From assembly GCA_951828385.1 (NCBI GenBank), contig OX639973.1, forward strand, positions 5,385,200-5,449,199: a DNA stretch of 64,000 nucleotides, written 5' to 3'. The DNA comes from an uncultured Poribacteria bacterium. Lineage in GTDB: Bacteria > Poribacteria > WGA-4E > WGA-3G. The notes under the pieces were generated by a model that was not told the DNA's origin, did not search any database, and saw only the letters and a program-made list of their open reading frames with translations. Shown here piece by piece: positions 55,212-64,000 of this stretch. Each line of letters opens with the position of its first letter. The first letter of the stretch is position 1. A program made the position numbers and the translations under genes.

Positions 55212-56690
55212 CTATTCAAAACCGCCGACCTTCGCTGCTTCAGGTGCGCGTGTCGGGAGTTCTTTCTTGGCTAACGTGTCTTCTGGCACATAACCGGAGT
55301 AGTCAGAAATCTGACCGTGTGTCAACGCATACACCACAACGTTCGTCATGAAACGATAGACACCGGGTGAATAGTGGACACTACGTGTCGGGAGACTGAC
55401 AGACTCCATTGCGCACATGTAGTCACGACGGACAACGATAACGGACAACTTTTCACCGACGGAGATACCTTCGAGGTAGTTCCGTTTCGGTGGACGTGTG
55501 CCCCACCAGAAGATGTCGAAGCCGACTGGCGGTCCGCCCATTTCATAGAAGTTGTCATAGACTTCGTGATCGTTGGCAATCCGTTCAATCTGATACTCAG
55601 GCATAACGTAACGCATCTGTGCGAGGAAGAGACGAATCATCGCCTGTGCAGGAGCGTTCACACCGCAGTCGTCAAAGACAAGGAATCCACCTTTTTCAAC
55701 GAGGTAGCGGCGCATACCGGCAGCTTCAGTCTCAGTGAGACGGCTGTCCATTTTACCACCACCATACTGTCGTCCGAGCAAGTTACGAGAACGGACGAGT
55801 GAGGGGTCGTGTCCTGTCATGAAGACGAAGGGTGTTTTGAAGAGGTTAGCATCGGTAAGTTTCAATGCGCCACCTTCAACGTTCATGTCGGTTTTGATTT
55901 TGGTACGTTCGTTGAGCCACTTCGTCAATGCGTTCAAGGAAGAAGCATCTGCCCACCAGTCAGAGAGACTGTGGCGGATCCGTGTGAAACGGAATACGCC
56001 GCGGATGTCTTTACCTTTACCGATAACGCGGCCACCCGGTTCGCCTCTGGGCAGGGGTGGGACTTCAACGTTACCGAGGGTGATGTTTTCAACGACATCG
56101 CCGAGGGCATCACGTGCGGCACCGACGTTTTCGACCATTGCGAGGCCGGGTGGACGTTCAAAAGCGACTTTGACCTGTACAGCAGTGCCTGCGACACCAC
56201 GACCGATGTTAGCCGGTCCGGCGGAAGGGGCACTTGCGACAGGTGCGGAGAACGCCAAGGCACCGGGTGCGTCCGATACCGGGAGATCTGTATGTGTTAC
56301 AACAGTCGGTACGGGTGCGTTCGGTGTAACGACTTTCGGGACATTCGGATTGATGGGTGCGTCAACTTTGACGGTCTGGTTTGAGAATTCGAGTACCGTC
56401 TGCGGTTGGAAGCTTGACTTTGCGACAAACGCAGTCGTTACACGCGGTTGTACCTGAACCTGTTCGACAACGACAGTGTTTTGCGTCGGAACAGTCGGCT
56501 TAATAACCGGTTTCACGACAGGCTTCCGTACCTTAGGCTTCGGTGGCTCCTTGGGTTGGAGCACTTCGGCACCGACGAGATCTTTAAACTGTTCGGTTTG
56601 TGTAACCAGATAAATACCGGCAACGACCGCGATGACCACGTGGAGTACCAATGAAGTCATGAAGGCACCAGAGGTTCTTTTTACGCTCAT
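55212..56690 (-). CDS. DUF4159 domain protein with TonB-like N-terminus
   Basis: 492 aa. One N-terminal transmembrane helix (SLVLHVVIAVVAGIYLV), then a Pro/Val/Lys-rich stretch (PKEPPKPKVRKPVVKPVIKP) typical of TonB-like spanning segments. From about residue 250 comes a DUF4159 domain (FRFTRIRHSLSDWW, LNALTKWLNERTKI, FVFMTGHDP, VEKGGFLVFDDCG, VYRFMTNVVVYALTHG), which resembles a glutamine-amidotransferase-like fold. ATG with GGAGG 9 nt upstream. Such proteins often neighbour VWA-domain and MoxR genes; a VWA protein with a similar N-terminus starts at 63128. Function unknown. Confidence 0.9.
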   Translation of the reverse strand: MSVKRTSGAFMTSLVLHVVIAVVAGIYLVTQTEQFKDLVGAEVLQPKEPPKPKVRKPVVKPVIKPTVPTQNTVVVEQVQVQPRVTTAFVAKSSFQPQTVLEFSNQTVKVDAPINPNVPKVVTPNAPVPTVVTHTDLPVSDAPGALAFSAPVASAPSAGPANIGRGVAGTAVQVKVAFERPPGLAMVENVGAARDALGDVVENITLGNVEVPPLPRGEPGGRVIGKGKDIRGVFRFTRIRHSLSDWWADASSLNALTKWLNERTKIKTDMNVEGGALKLTDANLFKTPFVFMTGHDPSLVRSRNLLGRQYGGGKMDSRLTETEAAGMRRYLVEKGGFLVFDDCGVNAPAQAMIRLFLAQMRYVMPEYQIERIANDHEVYDNFYEMGGPPVGFDIFWWGTRPPKRNYLEGISVGEKLSVIVVRRDYMCAMESVSLPTRSVHYSPGVYRFMTNVVVYALTHGQISDYSGYVPEDTLAKKELPTRAPEAAKVGGFE

Positions 56691-56825
56691 TCGTTATTAC
56701 CTCCAAGGGGTATTGTTTACGTATCCTACAAAAAATAAAAGTTGTTGATGCAGGAAATACATGCAATTTCTATGCCAATGCAAAAACGCTGAATTTGTGG
56801 GTAATCTCTGCATCAAACGGGTTAT

Positions 56826-56875
56826 GCTGCACAAAATGGGGCAGCGGACTCTCTAAGTTGCACAAAAAGGGGCAG
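56826..56875. repeat. direct repeat upstream of the DUF4159 gene
   Basis: GCTGCACAAAATGGGGCAG (56826-56844) and GTTGCACAAAAAGGGGCAG (56857-56875) are 17/19 identical and 31 nt apart start to start. Possible operator pair or recombination remnant. Confidence 0.45.
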
Positions 56876-56901
56876 TTTTTAACACAACGTACGGAACGTT
56901 A

Positions 56902-57558
56902 TTAGGATTTTTCCGCTTCTCTGGTAACCTTGATGAACTTTTCAATTCGCGGTTTGCCTTTGTGAAAGCCAAAGATTCCGAGGTTGTTTTCGGTGCTGCT
57001 ATCAAGCTCATGAATTTTCCACCCCTTGTCACCTTTTATCAAATAGAGGTGTGTTTCCCCCGGGAACGAGCCTTTGTAACAGTTGTAGCCTATTGCGGCG
57101 GCTTCCAATTTACTTCCTTTGTAGCGAATCCAAAAATCTGTCAATCTATCGTTCTGTCCCCATTTGGCACCCTTTGTGCCGATACCGTTCCACAAAGCTA
57201 AGATATTGGTTTGGACATTCTTCCAACCTATCGCTACTGGCACAGGTTCGTTACCGGCGAAGATCGTCCCGAATTGAATAGAAGCAGTATCAAAGGTATC
57301 CTGAATGGCTTTGATCTCGTTGTCGTTAAAGGCTTTATAGAACTCAGTGTAAACTTCTTGAATCGCCTGTTTTTCGGCATCAAAGTCGATGGGGGGTCTT
57401 GAAGCGACAACAGGTTCTTCCGCTGGCTCTGTTGAGGTGCTCTCTGTTGGCTTTGCTGGGGCTTCTTCTTCGTCCGTACCACACCCTACAATGCCGATGC
57501 TCATGATGCCGACTGCGAAAAGGACAAGCACGAGCCACGTTAATCTCAATTGCTGCAT
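56902..57558 (-). CDS. lipoprotein with an NTF2/SnoaL-like domain
   Basis: 218 aa. Lipobox IGIVGC, then an acidic/Pro-Thr-rich spacer (TDEEEAPAKPTESTSTEPAEEP), then an alpha+beta domain (EKQAIQEVYTEFYKAFNDNEIKAI, FAGNEPVPVAIGWKNV, GDKGWKIHELDSS) of SnoaL/DUF4440-like type. Probably binds a small ligand on the periplasmic side. AGGAGG upstream of the ATG. The gap 57559-57841 before the next gene shows no further feature. Confidence 0.78.
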   Translation of the reverse strand: MQQLRLTWLVLVLFAVGIMSIGIVGCGTDEEEAPAKPTESTSTEPAEEPVVASRPPIDFDAEKQAIQEVYTEFYKAFNDNEIKAIQDTFDTASIQFGTIFAGNEPVPVAIGWKNVQTNILALWNGIGTKGAKWGQNDRLTDFWIRYKGSKLEAAAIGYNCYKGSFPGETHLYLIKGDKGWKIHELDSSTENNLGIFGFHKGKPRIEKFIKVTREAEKS

Positions 57559-57841
57559 TTTTCTAAATTCCTCCTGTTTAGGTTCATCGCATAGCTTGCA
57601 AACCGATGTTGCAAGCCGATCGCATCCAAAAATCGTATTTTCCTACTAAACTGTAGACTTTACAATACGCGCGGGGAAAAAATGACCGTCGGATGACTAA
57701 GGCATATTTCTATGGATGCTGTGTTTCACACTTTAAAGACATTATACCTTTTTTTCAAAACTATGTCAAGTTAATTTGTCACTGTTGTTAATTTCTCAGT
57801 GTTGGTCGATGTTTTTGTTTCCATCAAATCGTCCTATTTTC

Positions 57842-58957
57842 TCACGGCAAATACGCGGTCTCTTCAAGCGTCTGCCTTACGTCTGCAACTTGAATTTTGG
57901 ACATACATCCGTCTTTACCGAATCGGCAGGTTGTTCCTCGACAGGGCGGGCAATCCGTTTGACTTTGAAGCGTCCGACACTTTGTGCCTACCGGTCCAAA
58001 GCGGGTTGGGTCACCGGGACCATAGAGTCCTATTGTCGGGGTGCCTACCGCTGCAGCGAGATGCATCGGACCGCTATCGTTGCCGATAAACACATTGCTT
58101 ATGTGCAGGATTGATGCCAATTGGGTCAGGGATGTTTTACCGGCGATATTGATAGACTCAGCCTGCATCCGCCGTTGGATTTCAGTGATTATCGGCACTT
58201 CGTCTTCCACGCCGACAAACAGAATTTTTGCACGTTTTCGTGCAATTAGCCAATCCGCTAATTCTGCGTATCGCTCAGGCATCCACCTTTTTAACGGAAT
58301 CGGGGAACCTGGATGGATAGCAATTAACGGTCGCTCTTCGCCAATGTGATGCTCTGTTAGGAAATTGGATGCCCATTTCTTGTCTTCTGCTGTTACCGAG
58401 AAGGTCGTGGTCTTTATGGGTGTCGGAATGCCTGCTTTGTCTAAGACATCAAGGTTGCGTGTTGTTTCGTGTATTCCGGTGAATCGCGCGAAACCCAATT
58501 TGTTCACAACTTGCAGCGTCGCTCGGTCCAGACGTTTCGGTGCAACTCGCAGCAGTGAAAAACAAATAATACGCCAATCCTTTCGGAGTTCCACCATCAG
58601 GTCGTATTTTTGACGACGTAACTCTCGGTAAAGTTGGAAGGTTTGTTTTAGTGAAGTCGGTTGTCCTGTACGACAAAAAGCGGGGGAATTGTATTCCAGG
58701 ACCTTATTAATATCAGGATGTTTCTCCAAAACAACGCGGCTCCACGCCCCGGCCAATGCGTGCAGTTCGGCATCTGGATACGCTTGGCTTAGATTGGAAA
58801 ACACCGGTGTTGCTAACACGACATCTCCGAGATGATCAAGTTTGACAACGAGAATGCGTTTCGGTGCGAAGTTCTTCGGCAAACGTTTCCGATAAAAGAG
58901 CCACTGTATGGCAGTGGAAGCGATTAAAGTGAGAGTTTCGGATATGTTCTGAAACAT
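57842..58957 (-). CDS. glycosyltransferase family 9 (heptosyltransferase-like)
   Basis: 371 aa from the ATG at 58957. GT9 features: ILVVKLDHLGDVVLATPVFSNL (N-terminal acceptor domain), KYDLMVELRKDWR, then the nucleotide-sugar half with IAIHPGSPIPLKRWMPERYAEL, VFIGNDSGPMHLAAAVGTPTIGLYGPGDPTRFGPVG and a Cys-rich tail (CPPCRGTTCRFGKDGC). Adds heptose-like sugars to lipopolysaccharide, consistent with an outer membrane. A TTGACA...TAAACT promoter overlaps the region just before the ATG, so the longer frame from TTG 58991-58993 is unlikely. Confidence 0.9.
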   Translation of the reverse strand: MFQNISETLTLIASTAIQWLFYRKRLPKNFAPKRILVVKLDHLGDVVLATPVFSNLSQAYPDAELHALAGAWSRVVLEKHPDINKVLEYNSPAFCRTGQPTSLKQTFQLYRELRRQKYDLMVELRKDWRIICFSLLRVAPKRLDRATLQVVNKLGFARFTGIHETTRNLDVLDKAGIPTPIKTTTFSVTAEDKKWASNFLTEHHIGEERPLIAIHPGSPIPLKRWMPERYAELADWLIARKRAKILFVGVEDEVPIITEIQRRMQAESINIAGKTSLTQLASILHISNVFIGNDSGPMHLAAAVGTPTIGLYGPGDPTRFGPVGTKCRTLQSQTDCPPCRGTTCRFGKDGCMSKIQVADVRQTLEETAYLP

Positions 58958-58964
58958 TTTTCTC

Positions 58965-58993
58965 AGTTTAGCCAATTTGCGGAGATTTGTCAA
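58965..58993 (-). promoter_or_regulatory. promoter of the GT9 gene
   Basis: TTGACA (58988-58993), 17 nt, TAAACT (58965-58970). The -10 ends 7 nt before the ATG, so the mRNA would be leaderless or nearly so. Confidence 0.6.
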
Positions 58994-59370
58994 GAGGTAT
59001 AGAGAAGAAAACTAATGACCGTATAAATTAAGAGTTTGCTTGACCGTCTTTTCAGAAATTAATGCGGCAGATCTTCGTGTGTTGCCGAAGCATGATTCAT
59101 AAACGCGCCGACTTCAAAATCCTACCTGCTTGCAGAAGAAAATCTGCAACTCCGCAAGTACGTACGAGTGAAATCCAACAGTTTTTTGTTCATTTTTTGA
59201 ACAGACTTGTCCATTTTTATTACGGAAAAAATTTGATAAACCTACAAAATAAGGCACTCCTTGCCCATTTCAGGTTTGGCATTGTATTTGCGATGCTTAG
59301 CATTATGTAGATTCCACCTATTTGAATGAGCGCACACGGAAACTGATTATTCACAAGGGAGCTTGTCATT
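58994..59370. other. divergent intergenic region
   Basis: AT-rich gap between the GT9 gene and the cytochrome-like lipoprotein gene. A GGGAG ribosome site stands before the latter's ATG at 59371. No other element seen. Confidence 0.4.
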
Positions 59371-60342
59371 ATGAAGATAAAAAATAGATACAGATTTTTC
59401 TTTCTGACTGTTGGGTTGGTACTGCACTTGCTTGGGTGCGATCCCGAGCGAGGTGGTTTCTTATTACCAGATAACATTTTATCTGAAAACGAGCAGGTTC
59501 CAGCTATGGAAAGCGTCGAGAGCACTAACGCTGAAACCTCCTTTGAACAGAATCTTTCGCCTATTCTGACGGAAAGATGTGCGTATGCGGGTTGCCATGT
59601 TGCTGGCGGACCCAAAAACCTTGATTTCAGCACATATCAAGCTTTTATAAAGGGTGGCGATGAGGGTCCCGTATTTATTCCGGGCAATGCCCAAGGAAGT
59701 GCTATTATTGATGAAATTGTCTCAGGTAGAATGCCCATCGGTGGGCCGCAGCTGACCCATGCCGAAATTCAACGCTTTACTGATTGGATTAACAGCCAAG
59801 AAACAGTCACGGATAAACCCGTTGAAGAATCGCCTGGAACCCAAACTCCGGAATCCACTGACGGTACAGTTTCTTTTGAACAGGACCTGCTACCTATTCT
59901 CACGGCGAGGTGTGCATATAGTGGTTGTCATGATGCTAACGGTCCCGACGACCTCGATTTCAGGACATACCAAACTTTCATAAGAAGCGCAGAGGACGAG
60001 GATGTATTCGTCCCAGGTAATGCCCGAAGCAGCGATATTATTGAAGAAATTGTCTCTGGCAGAATGCCGCCTGACGGTCCTTCGTTGACTGCTGCGCAAA
60101 TTCAACTCTTCAGAGATTGGATTAATCAGCAAGACCCTGCCGATTTTCCTAACCTCCGTTACGATGATGATGATGACGAGGACGACGAGGACGACGACGA
60201 TGATGATGGTGATGATGACCACGACCACGACGACCACGATGACGACGATGATGATGATGAAGATGACGATGATGACGATGACCACGATGATGATGACGAT
60301 GATGACGACGATGATGATGATGACGATGATGATGATGACTAA
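59371..60342 (+). CDS. lipoprotein with two cytochrome-c-like domains and a poly-Asp tail
   Basis: 323 aa. Lipobox LHLLGC, then two similar domains of about 90 aa. Each starts SFEQ.L.PILT.RCAY.GCH and ends VSGRMP..GP.LT.AEIQ or AAQIQ with a WIN motif; this is the Planctomycete-type cytochrome domain. The heme motif is CX4CH (CAYAGCH, CAYSGCH) rather than CXXCH, and RMP supplies a possible Met ligand. The last about 65 residues are almost only Asp with some Glu and His, encoded by GAT/GAC runs (60162-60339). Probably an anchored electron carrier or surface protein; the acidic tail could bind cations. Stop TAA. Confidence 0.82.
   Translation: MKIKNRYRFFFLTVGLVLHLLGCDPERGGFLLPDNILSENEQVPAMESVESTNAETSFEQNLSPILTERCAYAGCHVAGGPKNLDFSTYQAFIKGGDEGPVFIPGNAQGSAIIDEIVSGRMPIGGPQLTHAEIQRFTDWINSQETVTDKPVEESPGTQTPESTDGTVSFEQDLLPILTARCAYSGCHDANGPDDLDFRTYQTFIRSAEDEDVFVPGNARSSDIIEEIVSGRMPPDGPSLTAAQIQLFRDWINQQDPADFPNLRYDDDDDEDDEDDDDDDGDDDHDHDDHDDDDDDDEDDDDDDDHDDDDDDDDDDDDDDDDDD
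60162..60339 (+). repeat. GAY trinucleotide tract encoding poly-Asp
   Basis: About 60 codons of GAT/GAC with occasional GAG/GAA and CAC. Mixed use of both Asp codons indicates selection on the protein rather than fresh slippage. The tract also gives long spurious frames on the other strand. Confidence 0.85.
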
Positions 60343-60392
60343 TAGCAATTCCAATATCTTACTATTTCAAAATTCTATAAATTCAAAATTCT

Positions 60393-60421
60393 ATAAAGGC
60401 TGGTTTTATACCGGCCTTTAT
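60393..60421 (+). terminator. hairpin terminator after the cytochrome-like gene
   Basis: ATAAAGGCTGGT (60393-60404) pairs with ACCGGCCTTTAT (60410-60421) with one T-G pair, followed by GTTTAA. Located 51 nt after the stop. Confidence 0.6.
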
Positions 60422-60465
60422 GTTTAACCCACCACTCTTCTGTCAGTAATAACCGCTAAACGCAT

Positions 60466-60495
60466 TTGCATTTCGCAGATGGATTCTGCTATACT
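60466..60495 (+). promoter_or_regulatory. promoter of the PEP-utilising gene
   Basis: TTGCAT (60466-60471), 18 nt, TATACT (60490-60495), 41 nt before the ATG at 60537. Confidence 0.5.
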
Positions 60496-60536
60496 ATTTT
60501 CAATTGCTTCTATCCTTCGCAGACGAATCTTGGCTT

Positions 60537-63113
60537 ATGCAATTTATCAAAAACTTTTCAGAGATTGACGAGACAGACTTACCCCGCGTCGGTGGAAAAG
60601 GGCTAAATCTCGGAAAATTGACGCGGGCGGGGTTTCAGGTGCCGCAAGGTTTTTGTGTCACCACAGATGCCTATCGGCTTTCCGTTCAGAATCTATCAGA
60701 ACAGAGGGTAAGCACTATTAAGGAGCTTGTATTGTCGCAAGAACTTGTCGCGGAAATCCACACGGCACGGGAGAAATTGCAGACAACGACAGTCGCTGTA
60801 CGTTCCAGCGCGACCGCGGAGGATTTGGCAGAAGCGAGCTTCGCTGGACAACAGGATACCTTTTTGAATGTAGCGTCCGATGAACTCTTAGATGCACTCA
60901 AAGCGTGTTGGGCATCGCTCTGGTCGGAACGGGCTATCGCCTATCGGCAGACACAAGGCATTACTGATGAAGGCTTGGCGATGGCGGTTGTGATCCAAGA
61001 GATGTGCGAGGCAGATGTCTCCGGTGTGCTTTTCACTGTCAGTCCTTTTAGCGAAGATGTCGCTATCGTTGAGTCGAATTGGGGGTTAGGCGAGTCGGTT
61101 GTTTCTGGTGCGATCACGCCTGATAGTTTCTATGTATCGCGGGAGACAGGCGAGGTTTTGGAAAAAAACGTTGCTACAAAACGTGAAATGGTAACTGCTG
61201 CCGGTGTCGGTGAGGTATTGCCTGCCCAACAGGACGTTCCGAGTCTAACGGATGTGCAACTGAAGGAACTGACGCAACTCGGTATGCAGGTTGAAACTTT
61301 ATACGGAAAACCGATGGATATTGAGTGGGCACTCGTCAATGCCCAGTTTGTGTTGTTGCAAGCACGCCACATTACCACACCTGTCACCGCAACTACATCC
61401 TCAGAATGCGTACATCCGACCTCTGGAGTCAACACGGAGTCGGTTGAAAAACTCCGTCAAGAAGAGATTCAGAAACTGGAGGCATATACCGACACACACG
61501 GGACTGTCTGGTGTCATCACAATCTCGCGGAGGTGCTGCCCGCGCCGTTGCCGATGACTTGGGCGATTGTCAAGGAATTTATGTCCGGTGCTGGTGGGTT
61601 AGGTAAAGCGTACCGCGGCTTAGGATTTCATCCGAGCCAACGGGTAGATCGTGAAGGGACTCTTGACTTAATCTGTGGACGGGTCTACGTTAATTTGAAC
61701 CGTGAGGCAGAACTCCACTTCGACGGTTTCCCGTTGGCACACGATTTTAATGCCTTGAAGCAGAACCCGCAGCAGGCGATGTATGCGCAAGCGCAAACCG
61801 ATATTACGCGGAGTAACGCGTCATTTTGGTTGAAACTGCCGCTCCATATTATTCGTATGAGCAAAGCAGAGCTGCAGCTCCGCCGCATTCGATCAGACTT
61901 TGACCGGCTGCTAACAGAAGAGATATTCCCAACGTTTCAAAAGGAAGTTGAGGCAGAACAAAAGTGCTTATACGTTGACTTATCGGAGACGGAATTAGTG
62001 GCGAAATTCCGGGCATGGCGCGCCAAAACACTGGACGATTTCGCACCAAAGGCTCTTACGGCTACACTACTCGCTGGCTTTTCACTCCAGCGGTTGGAGG
62101 CGGCACTCCAAAAGCACCTGAATGAAACAGAGGCAAAGGTGCTTGCAAGCAGGCTTATTAGCGGACTTTCCGGGAATCTTACCGTTGAAACGAACGAGAA
62201 ATTATGGCAGGTGGCAAGTGCGAATTTGGCACTTACCGATTTCCTTAAAGACTATGGACACCGTGCTGTTGGTGAGTTTGAATTGGCACAACCGAGATGG
62301 CGCGAAGATACGACCTACCTCGAACAGGTGATTGCATCTTTTCAGCAAGAGACTTCAGCAACAGACGTGCAACAAAACCGGGCTTCACATTTTGCGAGAC
62401 AAGTAGGGCAGCGTGAGGCTGCGGAGACGGAACTCAGCGCGATCTTCAAAGATAAGGCAAATTTACAGAAACAGATCGAAAGTGAACTGGATTTCACAAG
62501 GCGTTACATGCCTTTTAGAGAAACAGCGAAATTTTACCTGATGCTCGGCTATGAACAGATGCGACGCGCTTTAGTTGAATTAGACAACCGTTATGAACTC
62601 AATGGCGGCATATTCTATCTGGTGCCAGATGAATTAGAGCGACTGATTGATGGCGATGATTTCAGAGGTGTTATCGCCGCGCGGAGAACTAAACGGGAAC
62701 TGATGTTACAGATTGAGATGCCGGATGTCATTTTCAGTGATGCGCTAGAACAGATTGGCGCGCCAGTGTCAATTGACGCAGCAGAGACATATACCGGTAT
62801 AGGCGTTTCAGCGGGCGTTGCAACGGGAAAAGCACGTGTGATGCTGACACCCTCGGACGTAAATCCATCTGACCGCGATTATATTTTGGTGTGTCCATCG
62901 ACCGATCCTGCGTGGACACCGCTTTTTCTGCATGCGGTAGGATTGGTGATGGAGCGCGGTGGAATTCTGTCACACGGCGCGGTTGTCGCGAGAGAGTACG
63001 GTGTTCCGGCAGTTGTCAACATTCCGAACGCCACTCAGCGTATAGTTGATGGACAAATGCTACAACTTGATGGGAATAAGGGAATCGTCTCAATTTACCA
63101 TGGGACTTCATAG
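60537..63113 (+). CDS. PEP synthase/rifampicin phosphotransferase-like protein
   Basis: 858 aa from the ATG at 60537 (no clear ribosome site; an upstream TTG frame lacks homology). N-terminal ATP-grasp/PPDK-N domain (VGGKGLNLGKLTRAGFQVPQGFCVT, VAVRSSATAEDLAEASFAGQQDTFLNV, WGLGESVVSGAITPD, MDIEWAL). A long linker domain follows, then the C-terminal phosphohistidine domain (PSTDPAWTPLFLHAVGLVMERGGILSHGAVVAREYGVPAVVNI) with the catalytic His in SHGA. This matches the three-domain plan of rifampicin phosphotransferase (usual length about 860 aa), which transfers phosphate from ATP to a small molecule. Whether the substrate is rifampicin is unknown. Confidence 0.88.
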   Translation: MQFIKNFSEIDETDLPRVGGKGLNLGKLTRAGFQVPQGFCVTTDAYRLSVQNLSEQRVSTIKELVLSQELVAEIHTAREKLQTTTVAVRSSATAEDLAEASFAGQQDTFLNVASDELLDALKACWASLWSERAIAYRQTQGITDEGLAMAVVIQEMCEADVSGVLFTVSPFSEDVAIVESNWGLGESVVSGAITPDSFYVSRETGEVLEKNVATKREMVTAAGVGEVLPAQQDVPSLTDVQLKELTQLGMQVETLYGKPMDIEWALVNAQFVLLQARHITTPVTATTSSECVHPTSGVNTESVEKLRQEEIQKLEAYTDTHGTVWCHHNLAEVLPAPLPMTWAIVKEFMSGAGGLGKAYRGLGFHPSQRVDREGTLDLICGRVYVNLNREAELHFDGFPLAHDFNALKQNPQQAMYAQAQTDITRSNASFWLKLPLHIIRMSKAELQLRRIRSDFDRLLTEEIFPTFQKEVEAEQKCLYVDLSETELVAKFRAWRAKTLDDFAPKALTATLLAGFSLQRLEAALQKHLNETEAKVLASRLISGLSGNLTVETNEKLWQVASANLALTDFLKDYGHRAVGEFELAQPRWREDTTYLEQVIASFQQETSATDVQQNRASHFARQVGQREAAETELSAIFKDKANLQKQIESELDFTRRYMPFRETAKFYLMLGYEQMRRALVELDNRYELNGGIFYLVPDELERLIDGDDFRGVIAARRTKRELMLQIEMPDVIFSDALEQIGAPVSIDAAETYTGIGVSAGVATGKARVMLTPSDVNPSDRDYILVCPSTDPAWTPLFLHAVGLVMERGGILSHGAVVAREYGVPAVVNIPNATQRIVDGQMLQLDGNKGIVSIYHGTS

Positions 63114-63127
63114 TGGAGAAAAAGACC

Positions 63128-64000
63128 ATGCTATTCGATGCCTATTGGGATAAACGACTACAAAAACGTAGGAAAACGCGCAGGGCATTACTCATCTCAT
63201 TGGTTTTACACGCCATCGCGATAGGAATGATGAGTATTGGTTATATTCGGTGGTATCACCCGATGCAGCCCTCGGAACCGCTGGTGTCTGAAGCTATCAC
63301 GGTGACGGAACTCCGCCGTTTTCATGTGAGCAGTACACATAAACGTTCGATGCCAGCACGGCGTTCCACGCCTGTACACGCGAAGCATTCACCCGCTGCC
63401 AACCAAAATGCTGCAAAGCTGACGCATTCAGCACCTCCGACGCTATCTAATGCCTCAATCCCTATGTTAAAAACAGATGCCCGATTACCGATGGCAGAGA
63501 CCTCGCTACGCGAACACACGACAGAAACACCAGCATGGAAAACAATTGCAACCGCACATGCACAGGTCCCCACAATCGCGCCTAAGCCCAAAACTACACA
63601 GGGACAAACCGAGATGAACGAAGCTGAAGGTCGTAAAAGTCCTGCCCAACCTATTGACAGAGACGCTCGGATGGGAGAGGCACTCGAAGGTATCGCGGAA
63701 AGTATCGCTGATGGCGAAACCGAAGATGCCGTTGATCTCGTTTTTCTGCTTGACATTAGTGGGAGCATGATAGATAATATCCGCGCAGTCGGTAGGCAGC
63801 TGAATCAAATGGTAACAGTATTTGAAGAGAAAGGGATCGACTTCACGCTCGGTATCGTTATTTTTAGGTACCTTGAAAGTGATACTATTATTCACCCGCA
63901 GACACGGGATAGCGAGAAATTCAAACGGTTGTTAACGACCCATGTCGTTGCTGGCATGGGCGATGAGCGGGCACACAACGCCATCATAAAAACGATTCGC
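63128..64000 (+). CDS. VWA-domain protein with TonB-like N-terminus (partial, runs off the window)
   Basis: 291 codons visible. ATG at 63128 with GGAG about 10 nt upstream, 14 nt after the previous stop. A basic N-terminus is followed by a transmembrane helix (ALLISLVLHAIAIGMMSIGYI) and a long Pro/Thr/Ala-rich spacer. From about residue 205 there is a von Willebrand A domain: DLVFLLDISGSM carries the DxSxS metal site, then LGIVIFRYL. The lower conservation of the spacer fits a periplasmic stalk. It resembles the DUF4159 protein at 55212 in its anchor layout. The 3' end is outside the window. Confidence 0.85.
   Translation, partial: MLFDAYWDKRLQKRRKTRRALLISLVLHAIAIGMMSIGYIRWYHPMQPSEPLVSEAITVTELRRFHVSSTHKRSMPARRSTPVHAKHSPAANQNAAKLTHSAPPTLSNASIPMLKTDARLPMAETSLREHTTETPAWKTIATAHAQVPTIAPKPKTTQGQTEMNEAEGRKSPAQPIDRDARMGEALEGIAESIADGETEDAVDLVFLLDISGSMIDNIRAVGRQLNQMVTVFEEKGIDFTLGIVIFRYLESDTIIHPQTRDSEKFKRLLTTHVVAGMGDERAHNAIIKTIR

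Noticed and set aside
59890-60354. Minus-strand frame rich in Val and Ile opposite the poly-Asp tract
   Set aside because: Pure shadow of the GAT/GAC repeat; no start signal and no family.
1-64000. tRNA, rRNA and CRISPR arrays
   Set aside because: I scanned for T-loop-like motifs, rRNA-like blocks and regularly spaced direct repeats by eye and found none; a computed search could still reveal a tRNA.

Overview
The window is about 64 kb of moderate-GC bacterial chromosome. Lipoproteins with lipoboxes, an Omp85-like barrel, a GT9 heptosyltransferase-like enzyme and a type IX-style sorting tail point to a didermic organism. The mix of ECF sigma fusions, TlpA-like redoxins, a DUF4159 protein, a PIG-L deacetylase, Planctomycete-type cytochrome domains and many small inverted-repeat elements resembles Candidatus Poribacteria or a similar uncultured lineage. 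That placement is inference from gene content. No rRNA, tRNA or CRISPR array was recognised.

The main discovery is a selenoprotein locus. Five genes (four in tandem at 16677-24573 on +, one at 31200-33086 on -) are split by a single in-frame UGA at the redox motif [S/A]-C-U. On both sides of the UGA the reading frame encodes the conserved core of selenoprotein N (SelN), a family best known from animals. Each UGA is followed by a hairpin. Four of the five hairpins fit the bacterial SECIS rules and show compensatory base changes; copy D has a damaged one. A sixth in-frame UGA with its own hairpin lies in a small DUF5069-like gene (8141-8386). TGA also serves as an ordinary stop in many neighbouring genes, so decoding is context dependent. 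The Sec machinery genes are not in the window. A TA-carrying inverted-repeat element (19902-20876) sits between SelN copies B and C.

Layout: 58-1425 is an ECF sigma factor fused to a two-domain DnaN-like sliding clamp, with an internal ribosome site. 1878-16191 holds an FG-GAP surface protein, the pheA-queG-propeller operon, the DUF5069 selenoprotein candidate, UPF0182, a metallopeptidase/TolB/barrel protein and two lipoproteins. 16677-24573 is the SelN array. 24870-27272 holds a DUF1828 pair and a Gfo/Idh/MocA oxidoreductase. 27316-30896 is a PIG-L deacetylase and a sugar isomerase. 31200-40461 is a minus-strand thiol-redox region: blaI, a BlaR1-TlpA fusion, a TnpB element, two TlpA-like proteins and a SelN-TlpA fusion. 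40585-55014 is a triplicated cassette (ECF sigma-TPR-thioredoxin-like protein plus two ABC-2 permeases). 55212-64000 holds a DUF4159 protein, an NTF2-like lipoprotein, a GT9 glycosyltransferase, a cytochrome-like lipoprotein with a poly-Asp tail, a PEP-utilising phosphotransferase and a truncated VWA protein.

Four nearly identical promoter modules (TTGACA, 17 bp, TAAAAT, bracketed by TGCTAA-type palindromes) lie upstream of blaI and of each permease cassette. This suggests one BlaI/BlaR1-type regulon linking the redox region to the sigma/permease cassettes.
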